A stretch of DNA of 64,000 nucleotides from Bacteroidales bacterium (lineage in GTDB: Bacteria; Bacteroidota; Bacteroidia; Bacteroidales; Prolixibacteraceae), in the NCBI GenBank assembly GCA_012719495.1, contig JAAYAG010000079.1, positions 20,104-84,103 on the forward strand, in the 5' to 3' direction. Both the position numbers and the translations under genes were made by a program. This document shows, piece after piece, positions 1-7,944 of this stretch; positions within the stretch are counted from its first letter, which is position 1, and each line of letters begins with the position of its first letter. The notes below the pieces were generated by a model. That model saw only the letters and a program-made list of their open reading frames with translations, was not told the DNA's origin and did not search any database.

Positions 1-1
1 A

Positions 2-481
2 TTGGCGTTGAATGCTGCGGTGGAAGCAGCACGGGCAGGTGTTCACGGACGAGGGTTCAATGTGGTTGCCGAAGAAGTAAAACGATTGGCCGACGACAGT
101 AGCCTTGCTGCAAGTGAAATCATAAAACTAACCCGCAACAGCCTCGATGAAGCCAAGAATGTAAGTGAACTTATTCATGGCATTATCGAACCCATCGAGA
201 AATCAACAAGCCTCGCGCAAAAGATATCGGATGCCAGCATGGAGCAGAGCTCTGCTGCTCTACAAATCAACCAGACCATTCATGGGCTTTACCACTTGAG
301 CCAGGAGAATGCTGTGGCTTCGGAAGAAATGGCCGCAAGCACCATCGAACTTGAACAACAGATCGGATCTCTCAAGCAAATGGTCGAATACTTCAACATT
401 GCTACCGACAGCAACGGTAGAGTCATAAAGATCAAGGCCAAAAAGAAAAAGAAGAAAAAAGCTAAGCTCCCTGCTGCTTAA
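2..481 (+). CDS. Methyl-accepting chemotaxis protein, C-terminal part (truncated by window edge)
   Basis: Only the cytoplasmic signalling domain is present; the reading frame is open to the first base, so the sensor and membrane parts lie upstream. The visible start is the tip of the receptor hairpin, with the hallmark [12 protein letters not shown] followed by [16 protein letters not shown], which contacts CheA/CheW in the family. A descending coiled-coil helix follows (residues about 45-135) with [16 protein letters not shown] heptads. The last 17 residues are a very basic tail, rich in lysine, instead of the usual CheR/CheB-binding pentapeptide. The receptor identity is firm; its ligand cannot be told. 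The patatin-like gene starts 43 bases downstream on the same strand and could be co-transcribed. Confidence 0.93.
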   Translation: MALNAAVEAARAGVHGRGFNVVAEEVKRLADDSSLAASEIIKLTRNSLDEAKNVSELIHGIIEPIEKSTSLAQKISDASMEQSSAALQINQTIHGLYHLSQENAVASEEMAASTIELEQQIGSLKQMVEYFNIATDSNGRVIKIKAKKKKKKKAKLPAA

Positions 482-523
482 GGTTTAATCACAATCAAAA
501 CAAATAGCTAATTCGAAACAACA

Positions 524-1549
524 ATGAATCTCACAAAAAAATACAAAACAGCAGTTGTTTTTACCGGCTCCGGAGGATCATTCTCTCAAGAAACGGCAAT
601 TGTTGACCAGCTCATCAAAACAGGAAAAATTCAACTTAACGAAGACACAACCCTACTTATTGGATCAGGCTCGGGAGCATTAAATCTTGTAGCCATAAAC
701 GCCTGTTTCAGGAAAGACAACCCTTGCTCATGGGACAACTTCTTCAAAAATAAGTTTATCCCGTCGATAGCCGATAATGAGACATTCATCAAGGTCGACC
801 CTATTCACTGGATTACCCTACCCCAACGGAAAAAATATAACGAGCTACTTCAGGAAGCCGGGTTCTCAACCATCTCCGATCTTCCGTTCGATTCGATAAT
901 CTTGACATCAGTAGTCAACGAGAACAAAACCAAATGGATAAATAGCAGGGCAAAAAAAGAACGTGAACTCAATCTGGATGATATCCTGATGGCTTCATCG
1001 GCTTTGCCCGTTCTGTTCCCTTCACACCAGCTGAACAGTAACACAGGAAGTGTTCATTCTAAGTTCATCGGGGCTCACTACGAAGGGGCATCCTGTGGCC
1101 TTTTGAATAAGTTTAAGAAACAGCTGGGGAAAATTATACTGGAACATGGACCATTTGAACAGATCTTTATCCTCAGCCCAAAACGCCTTTTCGATTACAG
1201 TCCGGTCATCCATCACGACCTTTCGATGATGATTGCTCAGGAGAAATACCAGTTTAACCAGTTCCTTAACCATATTTCATTGCACAGTTTTCTCACCTTT
1301 CTGATTAAACTTCAAAAAAACAACTCGAAGAACAGGTTGGCTAAAACAATCTCTGTCTCAATTCCTGAAATGGATCAAAACGTGGGCTTGCTCGATTATA
1401 CCGACCAGTACGACAAATATGTAATGGTAAAAAACTGGTTTGAGAAGAATCCCGATAGACTTGCAATCGACATTTCAGCCTACATCAATGAGATGGCTTT
1501 TGTCCCTTCATTCTCCGAAAATTACTGTTTCAACATCGCTACTGAATAA
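524..1549 (+). CDS. Patatin-like phospholipase family protein, probably catalytically altered
   Basis: A 341-residue protein with the patatin layout: a glycine-rich oxyanion-type loop near residues 13-20 (FTGSGGSF), then the nucleophile-elbow position at residues 47-54 (GSGSGALN). Aligned with the family motif GTSAGAL, the catalytic serine position (residue 49) is glycine. The later dyad motif DGG/DGA appears as E187-G188-A189 (HYEGA). Active patatins are Ser/Asp lipid acyl hydrolases, so this copy may be a pseudoenzyme or use a shifted serine (S48 or S50). No signal peptide is seen, so it is likely cytoplasmic. It follows the chemoreceptor gene at 43 bases. Fold assignment is moderately sure; loss of activity is inference. 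Confidence 0.66.
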   Translation: MNLTKKYKTAVVFTGSGGSFSQETAIVDQLIKTGKIQLNEDTTLLIGSGSGALNLVAINACFRKDNPCSWDNFFKNKFIPSIADNETFIKVDPIHWITLPQRKKYNELLQEAGFSTISDLPFDSIILTSVVNENKTKWINSRAKKERELNLDDILMASSALPVLFPSHQLNSNTGSVHSKFIGAHYEGASCGLLNKFKKQLGKIILEHGPFEQIFILSPKRLFDYSPVIHHDLSMMIAQEKYQFNQFLNHISLHSFLTFLIKLQKNNSKNRLAKTISVSIPEMDQNVGLLDYTDQYDKYVMVKNWFEKNPDRLAIDISAYINEMAFVPSFSENYCFNIATE

Positions 1550-1617
1550 CCTCTTTCATGCCAGTTTTTTTAATCGAACTGTAACAAATGTGTAACCCCG
1601 TTTTAATTGCACAGGAA

Positions 1618-1625
1618 TACCTTTG
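1618..1625 (+). promoter_or_regulatory. Bacteroidota -7 promoter element for the gene at 1662
   Basis: TACCTTTG matches the Bacteroidota -7 consensus TAnnTTTG exactly. No good -33 TTTG is visible at the expected distance. Transcription would begin a few bases downstream, giving a leader of about 30 nt before the ATG at 1662. The element covers the TTG at 1623, which argues against that codon as the start. Confidence 0.6.
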
Positions 1626-1661
1626 ACAGGTGATTTAAAAAATTCTAAAAGAAAAACCATT

Positions 1662-2018
1662 ATGAAAAAAATAGTATTCAGTCTACTAATTGCATGTTTT
1701 GCGCTTGCATCATTTGCCGGTAACGACGAAAATAAAAACGAAACTGAAACAAGTGCGGTAAGTACTGCAACCATTCAGTTAAGCGGCGTGGTAACCGACA
1801 AGGTTTCAAATGAAGCATTGGTTGGCGTAGAAATAGTAATTGAAGGCACCAACCAGAAAGTATATACCGACTTTGACGGCAAATTCACCTTCAGCAACCT
1901 CAAACCCGGGGAATACAATCTCGTCGCCTCTTACATCTCGTATGAAAAAAATATTGTAGAACACCTCGATGTAAAAAAGGATAATCTTGTAGCAATCTGC
2001 CTCGAGTCCTCAAACTAA
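1662..2018 (+). CDS. Small secreted CarboxypepD_reg-like (TonB-receptor N-domain-like) protein
   Basis: A 118-residue protein with a Sec signal peptide (about residues 1-20, ending ASFAG) and one beta-sandwich domain. The core reads LSGVVTDKVSNEALVGVEIVIEG then TDFDGKFTFSNLKPGEYNLVASYISYE, the pattern of the carboxypeptidase regulatory-like domain that usually precedes SusC/TonB-dependent receptor barrels. Here the domain stands alone, with no barrel following. The ATG at 1662 is preferred over the upstream TTG at 1623 because the signal peptide begins there and the TTG lies inside a promoter element. The gene is flanked by its own promoter and a strong terminator, so it is a single transcription unit. 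Role unknown; an extracytoplasmic binding or structural role is plausible. Confidence 0.85.
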   Translation: MKKIVFSLLIACFALASFAGNDENKNETETSAVSTATIQLSGVVTDKVSNEALVGVEIVIEGTNQKVYTDFDGKFTFSNLKPGEYNLVASYISYEKNIVEHLDVKKDNLVAICLESSN

Positions 2019-2155
2019 CTTTTTACAAATATTTAATTGATCATTAACCAATTAGCAACTATTTACCAGTAATTTTACCCCAAGTTAAATAGTTCTCAAA
2101 ATCTCACTCAGAATTTTTACAGGTAGGTAAACCTGTTTTCTATTTAAGATTGATC

Positions 2156-2180
2156 AGCCGCTCCCTGGGGAGCGGCTTTT
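2156..2180 (+). terminator. Rho-independent terminator after the CarboxypepD_reg-like gene
   Basis: A 9-bp GC-rich stem, AGCCGCTCC (2156-2164) with GGAGCGGCT (2169-2177), a CTGG loop, and TTTT at the 3' side. A weaker hairpin (ACAGGT/ACCTGT, 2119-2136, followed by TTTTC) lies just before it. The opposite strand lacks a T-run, so it serves the + strand gene. Confidence 0.9.
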
Positions 2181-2208
2181 CAAATTCAACCTTATAATTA
2201 CTAAAAGT

Positions 2209-5052
2209 CTATTCCGAAACAAGCGATAATTGAGCCGGGGCAAGTCCTGAGGATTTTGCTATCAGCCTAATTTCCCCGCTTCCTTTTGTCGACTGCACAA
2301 TTACTTGCGCCTTGCCACTGAAAAGGCTGCGTTTGTATTGTGGGGCGGGCAGAATGAGCTGAACTACACCCGGATCGGTATTTGGGTTCGACCATGTTTG
2401 TTCCAGAAAGTATGGTGTTGCCACAAAAGCCAGTACATTTTTCCCTGTTTTCAGGACTGATGTTTCGGGGTCGAACGAGTAGCGGTCGGTTTTCTGTTTC
2501 AAGTTTTCGCCAATCAGTTTTCCGTTGAGGTAAACATTCTGGGTTTCGCCAATGGTGCGCAGGTAAAGCATCACTTTTCCTTTATCGAAACCTTCGGGCA
2601 ATGTAAATGTTGCGCGATAAACAATTGCTTTGGCCTCTTTTGTGCTGAACGAGAAGGCTTTCTGCCAGTCGGAGTCGTTATAGTCGAAAGCAACTTCGGG
2701 GCGATTAGTCATTTCGTCAACAACTTTCATCTTCATATCGTTGAGTATCATTGGCTGAACCAATTCGACGTATTTGTCGGCTTCGAGGCAGGTTGGATCA
2801 CCATTCCCAACGCCAATAATCTTGCCCGGTCCTTCAATTTCAAACTCAACAAGATTTTCGGCAGTAGGCACTTCGCGCCCTTTTTTGTCGGTTGCAGAAA
2901 CGGTAACTATTGACAAATCTTTACCATCGGCATTAAGGTTGCTTTTATGCGATGTAAGTTTTAGGGCAACTGGTTCACCTGTGGTTTCAACCGTTTCGGT
3001 CAATGTTTTCACCCCGTTTTTATACCCAACAGCTTTTAACGAACCGGCTTTATAAGCAACTTCCCATTCGAGGTGAGAATCTTTCTTCATCGTTTTTCTA
3101 CCTTGGCTTTTGTTGTTCACAAAAAGTTCTACCTCGTCGCAATTGCTGTATGCTACCACTTTAATTGGCTGTCCTTCTTTGCCTGCCCAGTTCCAGTGAG
3201 GCAACAAGTGAAGCACAGGTTCGTTTCCCCACCACGATTTCAGGTACCACACATTGTCTTTTGGGAAACCGCAAACATCATACATGCCAAAGTAGGAATT
3301 AATTGATGGCCAGCCGTAAGGGGTTGGTTCTCCACGGTAATCGAAGCCTGTCCAGATAAACATGCCCGAAAGAAATGGTCTTGAATTATAGTAGTTCCAG
3401 CAATATTCAATGCTTGGGAAATTGGTATTCGATGTTTGGCGGTCATAAGCCACCAGATGGTTTCGCTGGGGATTGTCGAAATAAATACCCCGTGTGGCAT
3501 GGGTCGATCCTTCTTCTGTACCGATCGTTGGGGTATTGGGAAAGTCGCGGTGATAATTGTCGATACTTCCTTGCTTAAGGTAGTTGAAACCCATCACTTC
3601 GATGCTTTTCGAAACTCCATTTCCCCAGCCACCACTGCTTGCACAATTGATCTGACGGCTTGGATCGAGTGTTTTGGCAAAGGCCTGCATCTCGGCAACA
3701 ATCCGTTCGCCAATAATGTTGCCTTCAATGGCCCATTCCTCGTTTCCCATGCTCCAAATCATTACCGAAGGATGATTTCGATCGCGACGGATTAACCGTT
3801 CAAGGTAATCTTTCACAAAAGGGACTGTCCCCATCAACCTGTTTTCATCGATCACAAGCATTCCCATTCGGTCACATGCATCGAGCAATGCTGGGGAAGC
3901 CGGGTTATGTGAACTGCGAATGGCATTGCTGCCCATTGCTTTCAATTGCGATACCCTGAAAGCGATCAGTTCGTCGGGCATAGCTGTTCCAACTCCAGCA
4001 TGATCCTGATGATTGTTGGTTCCTTTCAGTTTCAGATTCTTCCCATTCAGAAAAAAACCTTGGTTCGGATCGAAATGAACAGTACGAATCCCGGTAGTTG
4101 TTTCATAGAGATCAGCAATTTCATTGTCTTTCATAACTGTGGTTACCAGCGTATGGAGGTAAGGATCATCGACTGACCAAAGATGTGGATTCGGAATAGT
4201 AAACTCTTGCTTTATCTCAGCTTTGCCTGAATTCCCGATCACTACACCGTCCGAAATAATTTCTGCAACAACAGCTCCTTCGGCATTCTTTAGCTGTTGT
4301 TTTACCTTTACAGTAACCAGAGAATAGGTATTATTCTGAACTATTGTCTCAATGTTGGCTTTTGCTGAATTGTCATTTAGCGAATAGTAAATAAAAGTGC
4401 CATCCTGAGCAACATGAACAGGTGCTGTTTTTGTGAGCCAAACATGACGGTAAATCCCTGCTCCTTCGTAATACCAACCCTCTTCGTTGGTTACATCGCA
4501 ACGAACAGCAATGGTATTATTCCCTCCATAGTTGAGGTATTGGGTAATATCGTAGGTGAAGGTGTTATAACCACTGGCTTCGTTGCCCAAATAGTGCCCG
4601 TTGACCCAAACGCGCGAATCGCGGTGAACACCTTCGAATGTAATACTTATCCGTTGTCCTAAATCCGATTCAGGAACGAAGAACTCTTTGCGGTACCAGC
4701 CCACGCTTACGTCGGGAAAGTTGCGCCCAACGGCTTTGTACCCATGGCTGTGACTCCCTTTGGCATCGAACGGTTGCTCAACTACCCAATCGTGAGGCAA
4801 ATCGAGAATACGCCATGCACGGTCGTCGAACTGTGCGGCAGCAGGGCCGTCGCCATAACCAGCTTTGGCATAAAATGAAAAGTAAGAGGTGCCATGGTTG
4901 AAATCTTTAACGGCATCGGTTGGATGGCCATAAGCAAATTTCCAGGAATTGTCGAACAAGATTTTTTCCCGTTGGCTGTTGCCGGCCGAAACAGAGAGAA
5001 ATGCAGCCACTAAAACGATGGCAAGAAACGAAATGCGATATATTGTCTTCAT
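2209..5052 (-). CDS. Glycoside hydrolase family 2 beta-galactosidase (DUF4982 type)
   Basis: A 947-residue exported enzyme. It has a Sec signal peptide without lipobox cysteine (residues 1-23), a GH2 jelly-roll sugar-binding domain (about 60-210, with VWVNGHYLGNEASGYN), an Ig-like domain (about 215-320), and the TIM barrel (about 330-600). The acid/base is E438 in SMGNEEW; the nucleophile lies in GTEEGSTHATRG (E513/E514), the form seen in Bacteroides GalB-like enzymes. A DUF4982-like and an Ig-like domain follow. The last Ig-like domain (about 690-947) is interrupted after GNGDPT by a second jelly-roll-like insert (about 760-905). Expected role: release of terminal beta-linked galactose or a related sugar in the periplasm. 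No transporter is adjacent, so the substrate cannot be inferred from context. A promoter element lies 24-31 bases upstream. Confidence 0.92.
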   Translation of the reverse strand: MKTIYRISFLAIVLVAAFLSVSAGNSQREKILFDNSWKFAYGHPTDAVKDFNHGTSYFSFYAKAGYGDGPAAAQFDDRAWRILDLPHDWVVEQPFDAKGSHSHGYKAVGRNFPDVSVGWYRKEFFVPESDLGQRISITFEGVHRDSRVWVNGHYLGNEASGYNTFTYDITQYLNYGGNNTIAVRCDVTNEEGWYYEGAGIYRHVWLTKTAPVHVAQDGTFIYYSLNDNSAKANIETIVQNNTYSLVTVKVKQQLKNAEGAVVAEIISDGVVIGNSGKAEIKQEFTIPNPHLWSVDDPYLHTLVTTVMKDNEIADLYETTTGIRTVHFDPNQGFFLNGKNLKLKGTNNHQDHAGVGTAMPDELIAFRVSQLKAMGSNAIRSSHNPASPALLDACDRMGMLVIDENRLMGTVPFVKDYLERLIRRDRNHPSVMIWSMGNEEWAIEGNIIGERIVAEMQAFAKTLDPSRQINCASSGGWGNGVSKSIEVMGFNYLKQGSIDNYHRDFPNTPTIGTEEGSTHATRGIYFDNPQRNHLVAYDRQTSNTNFPSIEYCWNYYNSRPFLSGMFIWTGFDYRGEPTPYGWPSINSYFGMYDVCGFPKDNVWYLKSWWGNEPVLHLLPHWNWAGKEGQPIKVVAYSNCDEVELFVNNKSQGRKTMKKDSHLEWEVAYKAGSLKAVGYKNGVKTLTETVETTGEPVALKLTSHKSNLNADGKDLSIVTVSATDKKGREVPTAENLVEFEIEGPGKIIGVGNGDPTCLEADKYVELVQPMILNDMKMKVVDEMTNRPEVAFDYNDSDWQKAFSFSTKEAKAIVYRATFTLPEGFDKGKVMLYLRTIGETQNVYLNGKLIGENLKQKTDRYSFDPETSVLKTGKNVLAFVATPYFLEQTWSNPNTDPGVVQLILPAPQYKRSLFSGKAQVIVQSTKGSGEIRLIAKSSGLAPAQLSLVSE

Positions 5053-5075
5053 AAATCAGGTTGTTTTACTCCAAA

Positions 5076-5083
5076 CAAATTTA
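5076..5083 (-). promoter_or_regulatory. -7 promoter element for the GH2 gene
   Basis: On the minus strand the octamer is TAAATTTG, an exact TAnnTTTG match, 24-31 bases upstream of the GH2 start codon. No clear -33 TTTG at 19-21 bases. Confidence 0.5.
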
Positions 5084-5098
5084 GCTGTGGGGTTTTAA

Positions 5099-5139
5099 TA
5101 AAAAAGGTGCAAAACGTAATTGAATACATTTTGCACCTT
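5099..5139 (-). terminator. Terminator of the porin-feoAB operon
   Basis: An 11-bp stem, AAGGTGCAAAA (5104-5114) with TTTTGCACCTT (5129-5139), and a 14-nt loop. On the minus strand it is followed by a run of six T, so it ends the transcript that comes from the iron operon. The stretch 5140-5270 between it and the Cys-rich gene holds nothing else recognisable. Confidence 0.75.
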
Positions 5140-5270
5140 CATTGCAAACATTCATCACCTCAAAGTCAGATTCTATGGCATATAAATTTGACCTCTCCGA
5201 CCTTCGGTTTGCAATTGGAATAATTGAATATCACTAATAATTAAATCGTATGACTATGTTTTTAAGCCGA

Positions 5271-5435
5271 TTAACTACAGCACTGATCTTTTAACGAACA
5301 ACCAGTACAGCTGCCACAATTACTGCCGGCTTTACCTGCGGTTGCTTTCTTTGGACGCTTTTTTCTTCCGTAGAAGTAAATGATTAGAACTACGGTTATT
5401 GCAAGTATGATGTAAACGATTGTCTCTTGTGTCAT
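5271..5435 (-). CDS. FeoB-associated Cys-rich membrane protein
   Basis: A 54-residue protein with one N-terminal membrane helix (residues about 5-23, IVYIILAITVVLIIYFYG), a basic stretch (GRKKRPKK) and a cysteine-rich tail, CGSCTGCSLKDQCC. This is the layout of the small proteins encoded directly after feoB in many bacteria, thought to assist ferrous iron transport. The open frame extends further upstream, but the ATG at 5435 is chosen because it sits 10 bases after the feoB stop and gives the right architecture; the extension would overlap feoB and look unlike a protein. It is the last gene of the iron operon, followed by a terminator at 5139-5099. Confidence 0.88.
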   Translation of the reverse strand: MTQETIVYIILAITVVLIIYFYGRKKRPKKATAGKAGSNCGSCTGCSLKDQCCS

Positions 5436-5445
5436 TTTGTTGATT

Positions 5446-7941
5446 TTAAAATAGATTTCCAATTTGGTAAATGCCAAACGCAACGAGCCATGCCACTGCG
5501 GTGGTGTAAACCATTGTAAACACTGCCCACTTTGTACCTGCTTCGCGCCTGATTGCAGCAATTACAGCGATGCACGGAAAATAGAGCAGTACAAAAATCA
5601 TAAACGTGTAGGCTACCAGTGGCGAGAAAACTTTCTGCCCCACTTTTGGCCCACGGGTATAGGTTTGCTGCTGAAGTTTTGTTTGCAGGTTTACTGATGT
5701 TTCGTCGGCTGCAAGATCGGAATGATAAAGAACGCCCATCGAACCAACCACAATTTCTTTGGCCGCAAGACCTGTTACAATACTTACCCCAATCTTCCAG
5801 TCGAATCCCAGTGGCCTGATAACCGGCTCGATAAAGTGGCCAATCTTCCCAATGTACGAGTTCTCCATGTGTTCCGATTCTTTTGCAATTTCGAAATCGA
5901 CTGTTTCAACATTGCTATCAACAGACTGATTGGTCAGATTGTTTTCGGCTACCTGTATTGTTTCGGGGCGGATTGGGCTTTCTTCTTTGTCGCGGGGAAA
6001 ATAACCAAGTGCCCATATAATAATTGATGCACCCAGAATAACGGTTCCCATTTTCGAAAGGTACTGAACACTTTTGTCCCACATGTGAATAAGTGTGTTG
6101 CGGAGCGTTGGCCTTCGGTAGGGTGGCAATTCCATTACAAACGGGGCTTCCTTTTTCGAAAAGAATATCTTGTTGAAAATTAACGACATTATTATGGCCA
6201 CAAGTACCCCAATGGTATAGATCGAAAGCAGTACAAGTCCCTGATTCTTTGCAAAGAATGCCGAAATCAACAGTACGTAAACTGGTAGCCGGGCACTACA
6301 CGACATAAAAGGGATAATTAGCATAGTAAGCAGCCTGTCTTTCTTACTTTCGAGGGTGCGGGTGGCCATAATGGCCGGAACATTGCACCCAAAACCCATC
6401 AGAAGTGGGATAAACGATTTTCCGTGGAGGCCAATTTTGTGCATCAGCCTGTCCATTATGAACGCTGCACGAGCCATATAACCCGTATCTTCCATCAGCG
6501 AAATACAGAAGAACAGGATCAGGATATTAGGGAGGAACACAATTACGCCACCAACGCCACCAATAACACCATCAACAATAAGAGCGTGCAAAGGGCCTTC
6601 GCCCATATTTGAGCCAATGAAGTTACTTAACCAGCTTACGCCTGCATCTATCCAATCGGCAGGGTAACTGCCAAGCGAAAACGTTGACTGGAACATTGCC
6701 CACATAAAGAACAGGAAGATTGGGAATCCCAGCCATTTATGTGTTAAAAATTTGTCGGGACGGTGGCTTTTCTCAACGGTTTGATCTTTTTTCCGTTTCA
6801 ATGTTTCTTTTAATGCGCCCCTGATGAACGCGTATTTCGCATCGGCAATTTGCGACGACGATTTCTCTTTGAACTCCTTTTCGAGCTTCGAAATCTCTCT
6901 TTTTGCACAGTTGATAATCTCTTCGGTGCCTGGCATTGCTTCAATTTCGGCAGTAAAAACCGAATCGTTTTCGAGCAGCTTTATGGCTGTGTAGTGGGTG
7001 TGGTATTTGTCGGTAAGGGTTTTATTCTTCTTTATTTCCAACGAAATAAGTTCGATTGCCTTGTTGATGTGCGAACCGTAACTAATATGGATGTGACGGT
7101 AAACAGGCTCGTTTTCTTCGTCGATGGCAATTATTTCGTCAAGCAGTTCTTCGAGCCCAATCCCTTTCGATGCGATGGTTGGGATGATGGGAATACCAAT
7201 CATCTCGGCCAAGGCACGGTGGTTGAATTTTGCCCCCGATTTCTCCAGCTCGTCGAACATGTTCAGCACAATTACCACTTTAATGTTCATGTCGATGAGC
7301 TGGGTGGTGAGGAAAAGATTCCGCTCAAGGTTAGAGGCATCGATCACATTCACTACAACATCGGGCAGGTCGTTGGTAATGTGCTTGCGAACGAAAAGTT
7401 CCTCGGGGCTGTACTCCGAAATAGAATAGGTGCCGGGCAGGTCGGTTAGGTTTATTTCGTACCCTTTTCGGGTTAATCGGGCGGTTTTAATATCGACAGT
7501 TACACCACTGTAGTTGCCAACTTTTTCGTGCCTGCCGGTAGCAAGGTTGAAGAGTGTTGTCTTTCCGCAGTTAGGGTTTCCAACCAGTGCCACGTTAATC
7601 GATTTTCTTTTGCCGTGAAGGGTTTTTCGTGTCGATTGCGAAGAAATTGTTCCTTCAAAATCTTTCATTTCAAGACTGGCAGCTTCTTGCTCCGACAATA
7701 CTTCAATTAAATCGGCTTCCGATTTCCGCAGCGAAACACGGTAATTCATCAGTTCGTACTCAACAGGGTCGAGCAGAGGGGCTTTCTTTATCACTTTAAC
7801 CGTAGTGCCAAAAACAAAACCCATCTCGCCAATGCGTTTACGGAATGCTCCATAGCCTTTAACACGGGTAATAACAGCTGTTTCACCCTCTTTTAGTTCC
7901 GACAAAAATCGTTTTGATATTTTTTTCTCTTCCATTGTCAT
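5446..7941 (-). CDS. feoB: Ferrous iron transporter, FeoA-FeoB fusion
   Basis: An 831-residue inner-membrane protein. Residues about 10-85 form a FeoA SH3-like domain (LKEGETAVITRVKG, RRIGEMGF-like RKRIGEMGF). The G domain follows with G1 GNPNCGKTT (121-129), G3 DLPG (167-170) and G4 NMFD (227-230), so it should bind and hydrolyse GTP. The C-terminal half has the two Gate regions, including a conserved GFGCNVPAIMATRTL segment around the pore, and several transmembrane helices. FeoB takes up Fe(II) into the cytoplasm. FeoA-FeoB fusion is usual in Bacteroidota. The start codon lies 3 bases after the stop of the upstream porin gene, so the genes are almost surely one operon. Residue 1 or 3 could be the true start. 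Confidence 0.97.
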   Translation of the reverse strand: MTMEEKKISKRFLSELKEGETAVITRVKGYGAFRKRIGEMGFVFGTTVKVIKKAPLLDPVEYELMNYRVSLRKSEADLIEVLSEQEAASLEMKDFEGTISSQSTRKTLHGKRKSINVALVGNPNCGKTTLFNLATGRHEKVGNYSGVTVDIKTARLTRKGYEINLTDLPGTYSISEYSPEELFVRKHITNDLPDVVVNVIDASNLERNLFLTTQLIDMNIKVVIVLNMFDELEKSGAKFNHRALAEMIGIPIIPTIASKGIGLEELLDEIIAIDEENEPVYRHIHISYGSHINKAIELISLEIKKNKTLTDKYHTHYTAIKLLENDSVFTAEIEAMPGTEEIINCAKREISKLEKEFKEKSSSQIADAKYAFIRGALKETLKRKKDQTVEKSHRPDKFLTHKWLGFPIFLFFMWAMFQSTFSLGSYPADWIDAGVSWLSNFIGSNMGEGPLHALIVDGVIGGVGGVIVFLPNILILFFCISLMEDTGYMARAAFIMDRLMHKIGLHGKSFIPLLMGFGCNVPAIMATRTLESKKDRLLTMLIIPFMSCSARLPVYVLLISAFFAKNQGLVLLSIYTIGVLVAIIMSLIFNKIFFSKKEAPFVMELPPYRRPTLRNTLIHMWDKSVQYLSKMGTVILGASIIIWALGYFPRDKEESPIRPETIQVAENNLTNQSVDSNVETVDFEIAKESEHMENSYIGKIGHFIEPVIRPLGFDWKIGVSIVTGLAAKEIVVGSMGVLYHSDLAADETSVNLQTKLQQQTYTRGPKVGQKVFSPLVAYTFMIFVLLYFPCIAVIAAIRREAGTKWAVFTMVYTTAVAWLVAFGIYQIGNLF

Positions 7942-7944
7942 CGC

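Noticed and set aside
1623..1661. N-terminal extension of the CarboxypepD_reg-like protein from TTG
   Set aside because: The TTG is inside the -7 element TACCTTTG and the signal peptide starts at the ATG at 1662.
6850..7449. 199-residue frame on the + strand opposite feoB
   Set aside because: Antisense to the G domain and FeoA part of a certain gene; composition (Phe/Val-rich, no motif) is that of a shadow.
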